Assembly (NCBI GenBank): GCA_022829145.1
Contig: CM040750.1
Location: 37,124,886 to 37,188,885 of the forward strand
DNA length: 64,000 nucleotides
DNA from: Albula goreensis
Lineage: Eukaryota; Chordata; Actinopteri; Albuliformes; Albulidae
Direction: 5' to 3'
Made by a program: the position numbers and the translations under genes
Notes under the pieces: generated by a model
Told to the model about the DNA's origin: nothing
Databases searched by the model: none
Seen by the model: the letters and a program-made list of their open reading frames with translations, nothing else
In this document: positions 34,258 to 45,938 of the stretch, in pieces
Position numbering within the stretch: the stretch's first letter is position 1
How the letters are laid out: each line of letters opens with the position of its first letter

Positions 34258-34778
34258 TTACACAATAATAGGTAAAATGACGTGAGAGTTTGAAAAGGAA
34301 AGGGACAGCAGTGTGGAAGAGGCAGACGAGGGCACACTATTGCAGAGGATAATAAATACGTAATAATTCCAATTTGAACAAATTGTTTTACTTAGGATTC
34401 GTTCCAAGTTGATTTTGGAAAAACGAGACAGTGTAACCGACGTATTGCATGTGTCATTACCACTTTGGCCAGCCATGCCCCTCCTCGCGGGCCCGGGTGC
34501 AGCTGTCCCCCTAGAATTTATGGCAACGATAAGCCTGGTATGCAAAAACTTACCTTCAGAATTGGAGGGTGATTTATCAAAGACGAGGGAAAACGGATCG
34601 CTGTCACCCTCCACGGTAATTTCAGCCAATGACGTCTCTCCGCCTCCAGTTTCATGTTGAACCATTTTCTTTTCACCTGTTGCAGCGTATGCATAACTTT
34701 TACCACCAAATTTACTGCAACAGTTATTTCTTGCCAGGTTTTGGTCTTCCCCGGTCCTGACACTCCACTGTCGTCCAC
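34258..34778 (-). pseudogene. Probable Harbinger-associated Myb/SANT-like protein fossil
   Basis: On the minus strand GKTKTWQEITVAVN and QQVKRKWFNMKLEAERRH resemble the Myb/SANT-like DNA-binding domain that accompanies PIF/Harbinger transposases. Reading then shifts frame to GGGETSLAEITVEGDSDPF and runs to a donor-like gtaagt at about 34,550. The frameshift and lack of other exons suggest a dead copy. The match is from memory of the family pattern, so the identification is tentative. Confidence 0.35.
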
Positions 34779-34799
34779 TTAGCGTCTGCTAAATGCCTA

Positions 34800-36400
34800 C
34801 AATTTAAAGTTATTTTAATGTTCTCTAAACGCATGTTTCTTCTCTTATCAGATGATTACTCTGCTTTCTATCATGCTGTCAACCTGTCTGTCTTGGTGTT
34901 TTTTTTAATTTTTTTATTCGTCAGTTCATTTGCTCACATATGGGCATGGAAGGGGGAACTAGAAGAGGTCTGTGCCAGAGAGTACAGCTGACATTGTGTT
35001 TAGGTCTATTTAACCACATTCTTCACACACATGCTTTGCTTCTGCTCTTCCAGTAAGCCTGTCTTTATTTTATTTTTGCTATTAGATGGATAACATTTTA
35101 TAATTTTTCTTTTTTGGACAAAACAAGAAAAATTATATTGCCAAAATTATACAGTATGGATGTGTACTTCCAGTATTTGATTTTAGACTATACAGTGTTT
35201 AATCCATGATGGTGTCATGGTTTAGCAGTGTTTCCAGATCCTGGTTCTGGGGACCTTCTCAATAAACGGTGCCTCAGAGCAGCTCAGTTCATGTGTAATC
35301 TGATGCACCTGAGCTCATAACTCATATTATTTTGGCTTATGTATCATTTCACAGTTACAAACAGGACTTAATAATGAATGATTGAATTGATATTTCTCTC
35401 ATAGATCTCCCTTACTGGGTCTGTCTCTCCAAATATTTACCATGGTATATTTTTGTGTCTTAATAACGTGTGCACTTGCATGTGATGGCTGAAACAGTAT
35501 TCATAATCAATATTAATTTCAAATGGCTAAGTATTGCTTATTATTTTAGTCAATATCACATCATGACTGATAATCATGCTGAACAAATGTGATGACACAA
35601 AATAAACACTGAGAATAACAACACTGCTGCAATGTACTGAGTCCATCGCGTTTCTGGGGGTGATTAAGGAGTTCTGCATTGCTGGTGTTTAATTAATCCA
35701 CCAGGACAACGGTTCTGGTAATCTTCCCATATGCAATCAGAATGAACTGCTATACGCACACAACACGTAATGACAGCAGGTCTCTGCATCTCCATGGTTT
35801 CTCTCACTAACTTCCGAGTGGAAGCGTGGTCCAATTCAAAATATCCTGCTCCCTCCCTTGCTCCTCCCCCTGGTGTTGGAGTGTCTTCTCGTGTTCTTCT
35901 GCTTCTGCACCACATCCTCCAGAGGGAAGCTTGCAACTGGAAGTGTACGAGGGCAAAGCATTTTACGGATAGGACCGCAGCCTAGAAAGTGTTAGTTTCA
36001 TCATGTGTGCAGTCAGTTTTGCTCTTCCAGTTTGTGTACTGGTTGCCAGGGCATCGGCCAGTGCCAGGTTAAAGATTTAGATGTTGGTGGCCGTCTTCAT
36101 CTTGGTGTACCTGTTCAGAGGGAGAGTCCTCTCAAACACACGTTCAACGTCCCACACACAGTCACACCAACTACACTTATTCCTGGGAAGGAATGTCTAT
36201 CTGTATGAGGGTTGTGCTAAAAGCCCACATGATTCAGTCTGAGGTTTCTAAGCTGCATCTCACATCCTGTGGATTGGAAATGGTTCTGCACAATGATCCG
36301 GAAACTGACACGTCCATGAAGAAAAGAGTGACTGCACTGTGAATGTCCATTTTCTATCCTCCTACATACCTTTCCCATGTTCCATGACTTATGTTCTTGC
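34800..36400. other. Intergenic, nothing firm
   Basis: AT-rich DNA with a short GC-rich island at about 35,640-35,990 whose open frames have no recognised domain. The stretch taagcgtctgctaaatgcc just before it (34,778-34,800) is a common fish repeat tail. Confidence 0.3.
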
Positions 36401-36418
36401 CTTTATTACAGATGTGAA

Positions 36419-36513
36419 GGTTAGGGGATAGGGGATAGGGGTTAGGGGATAGGGGATAGGGATAGGGGATAGAGGTTATTGGTTAGGGGATAGGGGTTAG
36501 GGTTAGGCTATCT
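36419..36513. repeat. Degenerate telomere-like repeat
   Basis: Interspersed GGTTAGGGGATAGGGG units, a variant of TTAGGG, about 95 bp. An interstitial tract. Confidence 0.7.
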
Positions 36514-36881
36514 TGTCTCTAAGGTCACTGAGTGAATGGGGAGGGGGGGGGCTTACTTCTGTTGCATCACCAAACTCTGCATCCTCTCTGATAATTTCTT
36601 CAGATAAAATCCATAAATAGGCTTGGCTGGAGTGAGCAGCTAATGCTGGTACAAATAGCTTTGCACAGTCCCTTTTAAATAAACCAATAAACTAAGCTAC
36701 ACTTCAAAAACACCAGGGGAACCTGCAGATGTGAATCTCTGCTGTTCATGTAAAGAGGCTTGTGACAGTCTCACATGATGAAATCTTTTCATGTTGAACC
36801 AGTTAGTGGAATATTACAGACTTTTCAGCGTGGCATCCTGTGCAGAAATTATATTATTAGCCTTCAGCCTTGTGTTTTTTT

Positions 36882-37839
36882 CCCTGGGAAACAACGGAAT
36901 CAACAATCCACTGTAAGTGCAAGCATGTGTCACCCAAAGCTGTGTGTTAAATTATTTCTTTTCTCTGTGTGGGATGCTCACCTGTGTTCTTACACCTGTC
37001 TCTTCACTCCAGCATCTTCTGTCAGTTCAGGAGAGCTCAGACAACTACACTCCACTCAGCGGCATCTGCTTCACTCTCTGCTCCTGCAACACACTGACTG
37101 CACAGCTCTGCTTCACTCTGCACTCCTCCAACACACTGACTGCGCAGCTCTGCTTCAGTCTGTGCTCCTGCAACACACTGACTGCGCAGCTCTGCTTCAG
37201 TCTGTGCTCCTGCAACACACTGACTGCGCAGCTCTGCTTCACTCTGTAGTCCTGCAACACACTGACTGCGCAGCTCTGCTTCAGTCTGTGCTCCTCCAAC
37301 ACACTGACTGCACAGCTCTGCTTCACTCTGTGCTCCTCCAACACACTGGCTGCGCAGCTCTGCTTCATTAACTTAATCTCTCCCCTTTAAAATTCCTATC
37401 ACTTTTTATTCTCTTGTGACCTGATATTAATGGTTTTTATGCATTATTAATACACGCGTACCTTGTGTATTAATGCTTTTAATTGTCTTCCTTTCATGTT
37501 CTATTTTTGAAGCTCTTTGAACAATGTTGTATGTATGAAAGGTGCTCTATGAATGAAGGTAGATGGTTGGTTGGTGATTATTATAATAATATGTAATATG
37601 ACATTTATCATAAAGAAGAGTTACGTCTATTGTTCAAATGCCGTCCCTGTTCTGTGTTTCCTTCCGCTTGCAGGCGCTGTGAAATCAGTTTTATGGGTGC
37701 AGAGGTGACTGTAACCTTACCATGTGCTCAGCCAATGGAGGGCCTCTATGTTAATGTGCACCTCCCACACAAAGAAGCTCTGACGCTCTGTGATGAGGGG
37801 GTGAATCCTGAGGGGAACCAGGAAGCCACTTGCCAGTAG
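36882..37839 (+). pseudogene. Degraded fucolectin F3
   Basis: Two pieces: the last 31 nt of lectin exon 2 (36,882-36,912, SLGNNGINNPL, with a good gtaagt donor) and a whole last exon (37,674-37,839). The exon keeps an open frame and its acceptor but has lost hallmarks: GRYVTV became EGLYVNV and [11 protein letters not shown] became LTLCDEGVNPE. The signal exon and most of the lectin exon are missing. The intron between holds a 42-bp minisatellite. Confidence 0.72.
37069..37367. repeat. 42-bp minisatellite, ~7 copies (second site)
   Basis: Same unit as 25,374-25,655, here inside the F3 relic's intron. Confidence 0.92.
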
Positions 37840-38500
37840 TTTTCAAATCTATGCTCCATTTACTGCTTTCTTGCTCTGTAGGCAAATCAAAAGATTTGGG
37901 ATACAAATTTACATTATTTCAGGGTCTATCTTTGCAATTGTATGTGTTATGCACATAAAACCTAAAAAAAATCTCTGTTCTTTCTGTGGGCTGATTCACT
38001 CATTCATTTTCTTTGTAGTGCATCACATATTTTGGTTGTGACACAGGCGTAACCTTGACACAATGCAATCGATGCAATCAATGTAAATTACAATGTAATT
38101 TTACATGTCCTGCACTATGCCAGGCAGTACAATTTCTACTTAGTTCTATTTAACTTGAATTTTGTTGTACATACTGTATGTATTAAATTATCTCAAACAC
38201 TCAATTTTGTAGAGACCAGCAAATCACTGATCACAAAGGTTACACCCCTCAGATGGTGACAACACACCTAACCGAGCAAGCAGCAGTCTATTTAAATGGA
38301 CATTTCTCAGCACTTTGCCAATTTTAATATCTCTGGCTTCAATACTATTGTCTTTATCACGAGAGAGGTGGCAGAACACAAAAACAGATTTCCAATTTGT
38401 TCTGTATTTCCAAAAAGAGCCTTTTTAAAATCAAGTAAGTTGGCTATAATCAGGGATGTTGTCAGGAAACTGCACAGCGCAAACAGAAGGAGGGAGGGTG
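37840..38500. other. Intergenic, nothing recognised
   Basis: 3' flank of F3 and AT-rich DNA. An open frame starting at 38,296 has no recognised domain. Confidence 0.35.
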
Positions 38501-38509
38501 AGTTCAGAC

Positions 38510-38860
38510 TCATACAGGCCAATCCAGCAGCTGCATTCTTCTCCAGGACAGTCAGTACCTGCTGGAAATGGGCCCCCCAGGTAAGGAGGCTCGGTATCGC
38601 TGCATGGTTCAGTTAGGCCACACTGAAGTCCTCACAAGCTCCATCAGTCTCTGGAAAGCTGCTGGTTCTCCATGCAACCCAAACGGCATGACAGTGAATG
38701 GGAAGATGGCCAGGGGTGTTCAGAAAGCTGTGTACTCCTTTGACCATTTCCCTGGAAGGGGGATCAGCTAGTAACCTTTGCAGAGGTCAAACGATGCGTT
38801 CAACTGGACCCAGGCCTCCTGCTCCAGCATTTCATCAATCCCTGCCATTTGGGAAGACAT
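38510..38860 (-). mobile_element. Ty3/Gypsy-type reverse transcriptase fossil
   Basis: Translating the minus strand gives RT signatures in order: FDLCKGY, LPGKWSKEYTAF, FTVMPFGLHG and AAFQRLM. These match the RT palm region of Gypsy-class retrotransposons. Several in-frame stops and frame breaks show that it is long dead. No LTRs, integrase or gag were seen nearby. Confidence 0.7.
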
Positions 38861-38862
38861 GT

Positions 38863-38888
38863 TTGGGTTAGGGTTAGGGTTAGGGCTT
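38863..38888. repeat. (TTAGGG)n interstitial telomeric tract
   Basis: About four GGGTTA units in perfect phase, directly next to the RT fossil. Confidence 0.8.
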
Positions 38889-39951
38889 AATCACAATTAC
38901 TTGTAATTAAAGCTTGTAATTAAATTGACTGGCTTTAATTACTTATAATTAAACCCAGCCAGGTAAGACAGAGTGGCCTAATCCATGTTTTTATTGATAA
39001 CAGTGATAAACATTTTTTCCACCTCACCTGAGATGATGAAATCTGCTTCCCAGGGGCATTTGGCGTTGGAATAGTCAGATGTATGATGGCATTTTGGGGA
39101 ACAAGTTCTCAGTCATTTGGAAAAATTGGCCAATTATACCGCTGACTTTGGTGCTTTTTGTCCAAACAGAGCCTTCTGAGGTATACAAACTGTCCAGCAA
39201 GGAGAGTGTACTTAAACAACATGGGGTAGTGCTCGCTGTACAATATCCATGCAGACATTCCAGCAGAGATCTCCTGGCAAAACCTCATTGTTTGTATTAG
39301 TAAAAAAAAATTATAGTAATTCCTCTTTTTAACAGGACGGCAGCTGTCTCCATGGGTCTAAACTTTTACCTGAACATGGCAGAGCTAAGAGAACCTGTGT
39401 CACTGTGCACCAGAATGTCTGGCTACACTTCCATTTGAACACACTGTTTTCCATATGTCCCTCATTAATATTGACCATGGATAAGGTGTGGGTTCTTGGT
39501 GAAACACACTCAGATCTCCTCATGCTGAGCTTTGAAAGGTTTTACTGTTTCTCTGCTCCACATCTGTTGCTTCCTTATGTGTTAAACTGTCACCTATCTG
39601 TTTGTGCAAGTAAACTTATACCAACGAATACAAAACATGTTTCTTCCAGGGAACTTCATTCTATGAGCCTTGGTCAAACTAAGACAGCTTAAACACACTG
39701 AATAATGTTTGCAGAATCCTTGTGATCCCTGTTTGAGTATGTAAATGTATACCAATGAATAAACAATGCATCCCTTCCAGGGACCTTCAGACTGAGACAG
39801 ATTAAATATACTTAACATGTTTGTAAAATCCTTGTGATTCCTGTCAGGAACTGGAACTTATTAACTCATGTTTTTACTCTGAGACTTTAGCTTGATCAGG
39901 AGCTCATAGTGAATACCTACAATGGGATTAGTTAGTCTCTGTCTCAAAGGG
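38889..39951. other. Intergenic, partly duplicated from 28.4 kb
   Basis: 39,335-39,560 matches 28,417-28,660. The remainder has no recognised feature. Confidence 0.4.
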
Positions 39952-40358
39952 CCCTGAAACATAGGGCACTGAAACATAGGGCACTGGGAGCATAGGGCAC
40001 TGAAACATAGGGCACTGGGAGCATAGGGCACTGAAACATAGGGGACTGGGAGCATAGGGCACTGAAACATAGGGCACTGGGAGCATAGGGCACTGAAACA
40101 TAGGGGACTGGGAGCATAGGACACTGAAACATAGGGCACTGGGAGCATAGGGCACTGAAACATAGGGCACTGGGAGCATAGGGCACTGAAACATAGGGCA
40201 CTGGGAGCACAGGGCACTGAAACATAGGGCACTGGGAGCATAGGGCACTGAAACATAGGGCACTGGGAGCATAGGGCACTGAAACATAGGGCACTGGGAG
40301 CATAGGGCACTGAAACATAGGGCACTGGGAACACAGGGCACTGAAACTTAGGGCACAA
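39952..40358. repeat. 31-bp minisatellite, ~13 copies (second site)
   Basis: The same 31-bp unit as in F2 intron 1, about 7.3 kb away and not flanked by lectin exons. Units here are more uniform. Confidence 0.95.
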
Positions 40359-40987
40359 AATAGGGTGGACTTGGAAGTATGAACACCACCCTGCTGCCAA
40401 TTTGAGAGAGAAGTACTGCAGCTGCAAACCAGAGAGGAAGGGAGAGGGAATAAATTTCACCAGGAGGGAGGGTCGGGGGAATATTTCTGACGGGAAAATG
40501 TCAATCATCCAAACGTGATGGCTGGATTGGCTCTGCTGTGATTGTTCATCAGCTGAGAAATGAGAAAGCTGCAATGTGTGTAACAGCAGGCATCTTGTAG
40601 CATAGCTTACCATAATAACTCATACTGAAGCAAACTGGTGCCAAAATGGTATGTAAAATGGTAGACAGGTCTGTAGTTGGTCTTTGGAGGAAATTAGAGT
40701 CAAATAAAGGTGATGGAGACCAAGAAAAAGCAGTTCAGCGATTGATACATTACCAAGACACAGATCTTATGGACTCAAGACCCACTCCAATCTCGTGACA
40801 TGACCACATTACATTACATCCTCCTGACCTTAAATAAATACTGTCTGTCTGCCAGGTTAGGGGTGGTATTGACTCATGTGCTTTTATGTATACCACCTGG
40901 CATAGTGTGGGCTTCACCCATTTCACTGGAAGCAAATGAACAAATAAAATAACATTATGATATCTATCACACATAACTTCACACCCA

Positions 40988-41099
40988 TGTTAGACTATTT
41001 AAGCCAAACTTCTCAGATACATCCAAAGTGCAGCTTCAGCGCAGAGCAACGGTTAAGTACTAGCGACCCACCTGTGTACACCTGCTACCTGACCGACAG
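40988..41099 (+). promoter_or_regulatory. Probable core promoter and untranslated exon of F4
   Basis: TATA-like gactatttaag at about 40,993, donor gacag/gtaagg at 41,100. Sequence almost identical to the F2 region at 28,885-28,998. Confidence 0.45.
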
Positions 41100-41439
41100 G
41101 TAAGGAGATCTTTCTCATGATCTTTCAGCAAAATTCTGCTTTTGCAATACTTCGCAGATAGTGACTCATGGCCATGTAAAAATTTCTGCAGGGCATCACA
41201 GTTGTAATCCAACATTACTATTTTATTTGCCAGTTTTTATTATTTTGCAGTTTTTTCAGGTATTTCTGCTGTCTGCTAATGCTACTGTACTGTGTGGTAA
41301 CACAACATAAGAAAACCTGTGATGTTGACACTGTTTTTGCATTGATTTCCATTTGTTGCAGGGGTACAATACAACAAATTAATATACTAGCCATTAGCAC
41401 AAAATTCAAATGGTGATTGTTAAAAATCTAACATGATTC

Positions 41440-41510
41440 TTGTTTGCCTTCTAAGTTGCTCTGGATAAGAGCATCTAAGAAATGTCCTTTAATGTAATTT
41501 AATGTAACAA
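41440..41510. repeat. Fish short-repeat tail (SINE-like)
   Basis: Contains gctctggataagagcatct followed by a TAATGTAATTTAATG run, the characteristic 3' tail of widespread fish retroposons. The F2 duplicate lacks it at the matching place. Confidence 0.5.
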
Positions 41511-42180
41511 ACTGAAACAGTATCAACAGAAGAGTGTCTGAAAACCTGTGCAAAAGGCAAAACAAGGATTCGGTGAAAGACGTTGAATGTTGTCTGCTCA
41601 CATCTGGCCATTCATTAGCAGCAGTAATAAGATATAAAAAAGAAAGTTACTGATGAAATGGTTGGCAATTGGTTTCCATTCCGATGCAGCCACATAGTCG
41701 TGATGCTCTACACAATACAAAGCAGCGGCAAGTTACTTTATTTTAAAATTCCCATTTTACACAGCGTTCAGATACAAGCTTATGTTTCAGATGTCGTTGT
41801 TAAGTGTCTATTTTTAGTAACCAAGGGACAACCGACATTTACGCATTTATATAAAAGACATGATTTACCATACGCTACCTGCTGCCTCCAGGGAAAGAAA
41901 TGACCAATGAGCTCTTTTGACCCATTAAACCTATCAAACGAAGGTAGTTTATGTGAGTAAGTGTACGTAACAGCACATTGGGAAATAAACACATTTGTGC
42001 ACTGAATACAAACATACCATAAACTTTACTCATCTCCACGTTCACAGACTTGCCTCAAACCAGGAAGTGTTGACCTTAGTCATCTGTCTTCTCACCTTTA
42101 CCTCTCACTTTTACAACATAAAAACGGGCCGAGGAAAATAAGCAATTAAACTCAGGTGCCTGCTTGGTTCCCGGGACTAC

Positions 42181-42203
42181 ATTGTGTGTGAGTGTGTGTG
42201 TGT

Positions 42204-42235
<32 letters not shown>

Positions 42236-42237
42236 AG
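42181..42237. repeat. (GT)n(GA)n microsatellite upstream of F4
   Basis: GTGTGTGTGTGA followed by AGAGAG repeats; part of a roughly 110-bp insertion in F4's 5' intron relative to F2. Confidence 0.85.
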
Positions 42238-42333
42238 CAGAGAGATGGGATTTGACAACAAAAAAATAAGACTGCACAGATGAAATGACAGCGAAAACCT
42301 GAGAAATTCTGGGATTTCCGCCTCCTTAACAGG

Positions 42334-42427
42334 ATGAAGTTGTTGAAGGTGATCCTGCTTTTCCAAATCTTGGCTGTTTCAACGGCCAATCCACTGGCAG
42401 CTCCAAAATATCCGGGCTGCAAACTAG
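42334..42427 (+). CDS. F4 coding exon 1: signal peptide
   Basis: 94 nt. The ATG follows an acceptor (cttaacag/gATG). Donor gtacgt. Confidence 0.85.
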
Positions 42428-43290
42428 GTACGTCTCTCCCGATGTGTGCTGTGTGTTTACATCAAAGACGGCCGTGTCTGCTGTGTGTTCTGGCTCCTGG
42501 TGGTGGAATGACCTTCCCACGGAGGTCAGAACAGCAGAGTCTCTGACCACCCTAAAGCTCAGACTAGGACTCACCTCTTCAGGATGCACCTCTCCCCATC
42601 CCTACTCCTCTACTTAGCTACACTCATTCTACACCTGCTAGTATGATTATAGTTGTGTGCAGAACTTATATGCTTGTTGTGAATGCTCTGTCCTCTTACA
42701 GTGAACGTGGCTTTGCATGGGAAGGCGACTCAGTCGGCCACTTACACTACCTATGAGGGTAGAAGTCAAGCAGACGCCGCCATTGATGGAAACCGAGATT
42801 CCAACAGGCTACATGGGTCCTGCTTCCACACGACCAATGTGCCCAACCCCTGGTGGAGGGTGGACCTGCTCCAGACATACAGCATAGTCTCTGTCACCAT
42901 CACCAACAGAGGAGACTGCTGTGGAGAAAGGATAAAAGGAGCTCAGATCCGTATCGGTAACTCCCTGGGAAACAACGGAATCACCAATCCACTGTAAGTA
43001 GCAGAATGAAATCAGATTTTGGTTTTGTTTTGATAAGGCCACCATATTATAATTTTCATCATGGTTGTATTTATAAAAGGTCTTTCTCTATAAGCCAAAC
43101 GGTACCTTTGTTCTGTGTTCCCACCTGCAGGTGCTCTGAGATTCACTCTTTGGGCCAAGGGGTGACTCAAACCTTTCATTGTCCCCAGAAGATGTTGGGA
43201 CGCTACGTTACCGTGCACATTCCACGAAAAGAGTACCTGCACCTGTGTGAAGTGGAGGTGAACGCCTTGGTTCCTGATAATGATAATTGA
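42334..43290 (+). CDS. Fucolectin F4 (F-type lectin), 181 aa
   Basis: Three exons (42,334-42,427, 42,702-42,993, 43,131-43,290) join to 546 nt. Signal peptide, then one F-type lectin domain with [61 protein letters not shown] and [12 protein letters not shown]. The [11 protein letters not shown] motif is the closest of the three genes to that of eel fucolectin, with the fucose-contacting His and two Arg positions present. It is predicted to be a secreted fucose-binding opsonin. Short introns and no minisatellite inside. AATAAA at 43,504 and 43,523. Confidence 0.9.
42702..42993 (+). CDS. F4 coding exon 2: lectin domain, first two thirds
   Basis: 292 nt, acceptor cctcttacag, donor gtaagt. Five codons shorter than F2's exon in the loop after ATQS. 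Confidence 0.9.
43131..43290 (+). CDS. F4 coding exon 3: lectin domain end
   Basis: 160 nt, acceptor cacctgcag, stop TGA after VPDNDN. Confidence 0.9.
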
Positions 43291-44970
43291 GGAATTTTCT
43301 AAGCAGTGAACCTACTGACCAGTGCTTTATGCTCACTTCCAATATATAATGATCACCGTCAGTTAGACAAGAAATAATATTTTTGGTTTGGTTTTATAAT
43401 GTTAAGGGTATATGTCTGGATTTTTGTCAACACAAAACCTACTGATCATGTCATGTTCTTTCTTTGGGGTGATTCATTGATTGATTTTCTTTGTTGTGCA
43501 TCAAATAAACATATCAGCATCCAATAAAAGATCTCAGCATCAAGCAAAGCCACCAGCATCTCATTTCAGTCATTCACATACATGCCGTGTTTGTCGTGTT
43601 CACTATGGGATGCCCATGTTGAGTGATCTTAAATGGAAGTGACCTCTCTTTGGAGGGGAAGTGTGTTCATTTGCTGTCTTATGATGGGGTGCATGGTACA
43701 TTTCACTGCACCAGTGGAGTTCATACAAAGGACAATTCCAACGTCATGAGTGTTTCCCTTAACTACGGGCTGTTCCATTCTGTAAATCACCACGTGAATT
43801 ACTGTGTGACTGAATTAGAGGTGACTATAGCAACAGAAAACCCTTATGTACACCCATACCTGAACTCAACAATCACCTCAGAATGAGTAAAGATAGATGA
43901 CTGTGGATTTGTGATTTCTTTTCACATGTCAGCAACGGAGGCCCTTGGAGTTAAAAGCATTTTCCACACAACCTTAGTAAAAATCTTGTGCATGATCCTT
44001 CGTAGAGATCATGGCTCAATGTCTTTAAAGAAGATAGATATTTAACATTACACAGTATAACTTTTAAGATTTTGTCCCTCTGACATTGTCGCAGTGACAG
44101 CAGAGGGTGGTGCTGCAGAGCTCAGAGTTTTTTTTTAGCATATTCATAGTTTCTCTTAAAATCCCTGTTCTCTACATAGAGGTGTCCCATTTTTCTGCAT
44201 TGAACTGCAGTCCATCATAAAGACCCTACACACTGTATGGGCCCTGTATTGTGTGTCACCGCCCTTTTGAACCAGGCTAAAACCTGACTCCAGGTTGGTC
44301 CAGTGCCCAGGAAGATAGCCATTGTCCCAGCAGAGCCTTCTGGGGTGTGAAGAACCATCAAACGATGACACTATGCTCCAACAACAGGGAGCGGCAGCTG
44401 CACAATATCCATGATCTTACATTAGGTGGGTTTCTGCCTCTCGTACTGGATGAAGTTTGCAGTTCGCAACGGAAACATCAATTACTACTTTACAGCAGTA
44501 CTTACATAACATTAATGCATTAACTTTTTAGCCCATTTTATTTTATTTTTTATTCATTTTTTCCCTACATGCAGCTAAAACTACAGGTTCTGTGCTTCAT
44601 GAAGGAAATCCAAAGGCCGCTCCAGGCTTTTGTCTCGCTACCTCCCGCACATGACGCCTCCCGCTCTTCCATGCTATATCTTCAGGATATAGCAATGACT
44701 TTTTAATAATGTATAACAAGTGAAACAACTAGTTAGTGAAACCAAAGTCCTATGTTGCAAACAGCATTGGCATTTTTATCTTGTGCCCATCTACAATGAT
44801 ACGAATCCATTTGAGGAAACATATCTAGCTGACGCACAGACATGTCAATCATGGTTTTTTCCCCGAATAACAACAAGAAAATTCAGGTAGAAGAAATATC
44901 CAGTTCCATCGCATGTGCCTTTCTGAATAATGTATTCATATTCATATATACATACTTAATATGTATTCAT
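43291..44970. other. F4 3' flank and intergenic DNA
   Basis: 43,450-43,760 matches the F1 3' flank. The rest, including open frames around 43,623 and 44,156, shows no recognised domain. Confidence 0.4.
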
Positions 44971-44977
44971 ATGACAG

Positions 44978-45180
44978 TGCCAAACGAGTGTCAATCAGCT
45001 CAGCTCCAGACTGTGCCAAACGAGTGTCAAACAACTCAACTCCAGACTGAACCAAACGAGCGTCAAACAACTCAACTCCAGACTGAGCCAAATGAGCGTC
45101 AAACAACTCAGCCCCAGACTGAGCCAAACGAGCGTCAAACAACTCAACTCCAGACTGAGCCAAACGAGTGTCAAACAAGT
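44978..45180. repeat. 36-bp minisatellite, ~5.5 copies
   Basis: Unit containing CCAAACGAGCGTCAAACAAC. Period 36 is a multiple of three, so it gives a 12-residue repeat (TEPNERQTTQLQ) in a plus-strand frame and another on the minus strand. No gene context supports translation. Confidence 0.9.
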
Positions 45181-45775
45181 ATGAAAGCGTCGGCAAGCAG
45201 CTGTTGTAGAGTCCTGTTGACTTTGCGTGAGAGTGGGGAGGAGAAACCTCTTCAGATGTGAAGTAGGGATGACCTCTGAACTCTTATATTGAGTGATACT
45301 ATTAAATCATTTGTAACAGTTATCACAATGTTTCTAAATTGTTCATGTGTCATTTTCCTTTTTATTCATGCATAAGGCAGAATCAAGGTCATGGCTGTTT
45401 AATGCCTTCACACTTTTATTTTGAAAAAAAAAATTACAGTTGTGTGATATTGTTAAGATCGCTGAAGAAAACTTAGCAAATGTTTATAATACAGACTTAG
45501 AATGTCAGGACTCTTAAAAGTCAAGGACAGAAAATTTCTGTTTTATCTGTTTTTTCAAAAATATGTTTTGAATGCTTTGTTTGAGTATCTGAGATTCTGA
45601 TGTATTTTATTGGATGCCGATGTGTGTATTTGATGTGCTGCAAAGAAAATCAAACAATTACACACAGGGAGAACTTGACCTCAAAATAATGTTGATACTT
45701 TTATTAACTCTCATTCTTATATATTTCTATAGATCTTGGATTTCACGACAAAGTGTTGTCCAGGAGTTTAACTGC

Positions 45776-45938
45776 TTAACACTCTTCACAGTCTGGAAAC
45801 AAGGCGTTCACCTCCACTTCACACAGGTGCAGGTACTCTGCACGTGGAATGTACACAGTAATGTAGCGTCCCACCATCGGCTCGGAACAAGTGAATGTCT
45901 TAGTCGCGCCGTTACCCCAAGACCCAATCACACTGCAT
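45776..45938 (-). CDS. F5 coding exon 3: lectin domain end
   Basis: 163 nt with stop TAA, acceptor cacatacag. Confidence 0.88.

Noticed and set aside
35664-35985. Frames on both strands in a GC-rich patch
   Set aside because: No domain, no splice context and no homologous copy in the window; left as intergenic.
36775-37371. 198-codon frame overlapping fucolectin relic F3
   Set aside because: Its second half is the 42-bp minisatellite, and its middle reads the lectin exon fragment in the wrong frame.
38296-38771. Plus-strand frames of 106 and 67 codons as a gene
   Set aside because: The part after 38,510 is the antisense of a reverse-transcriptase fossil, and no independent domain was recognised.
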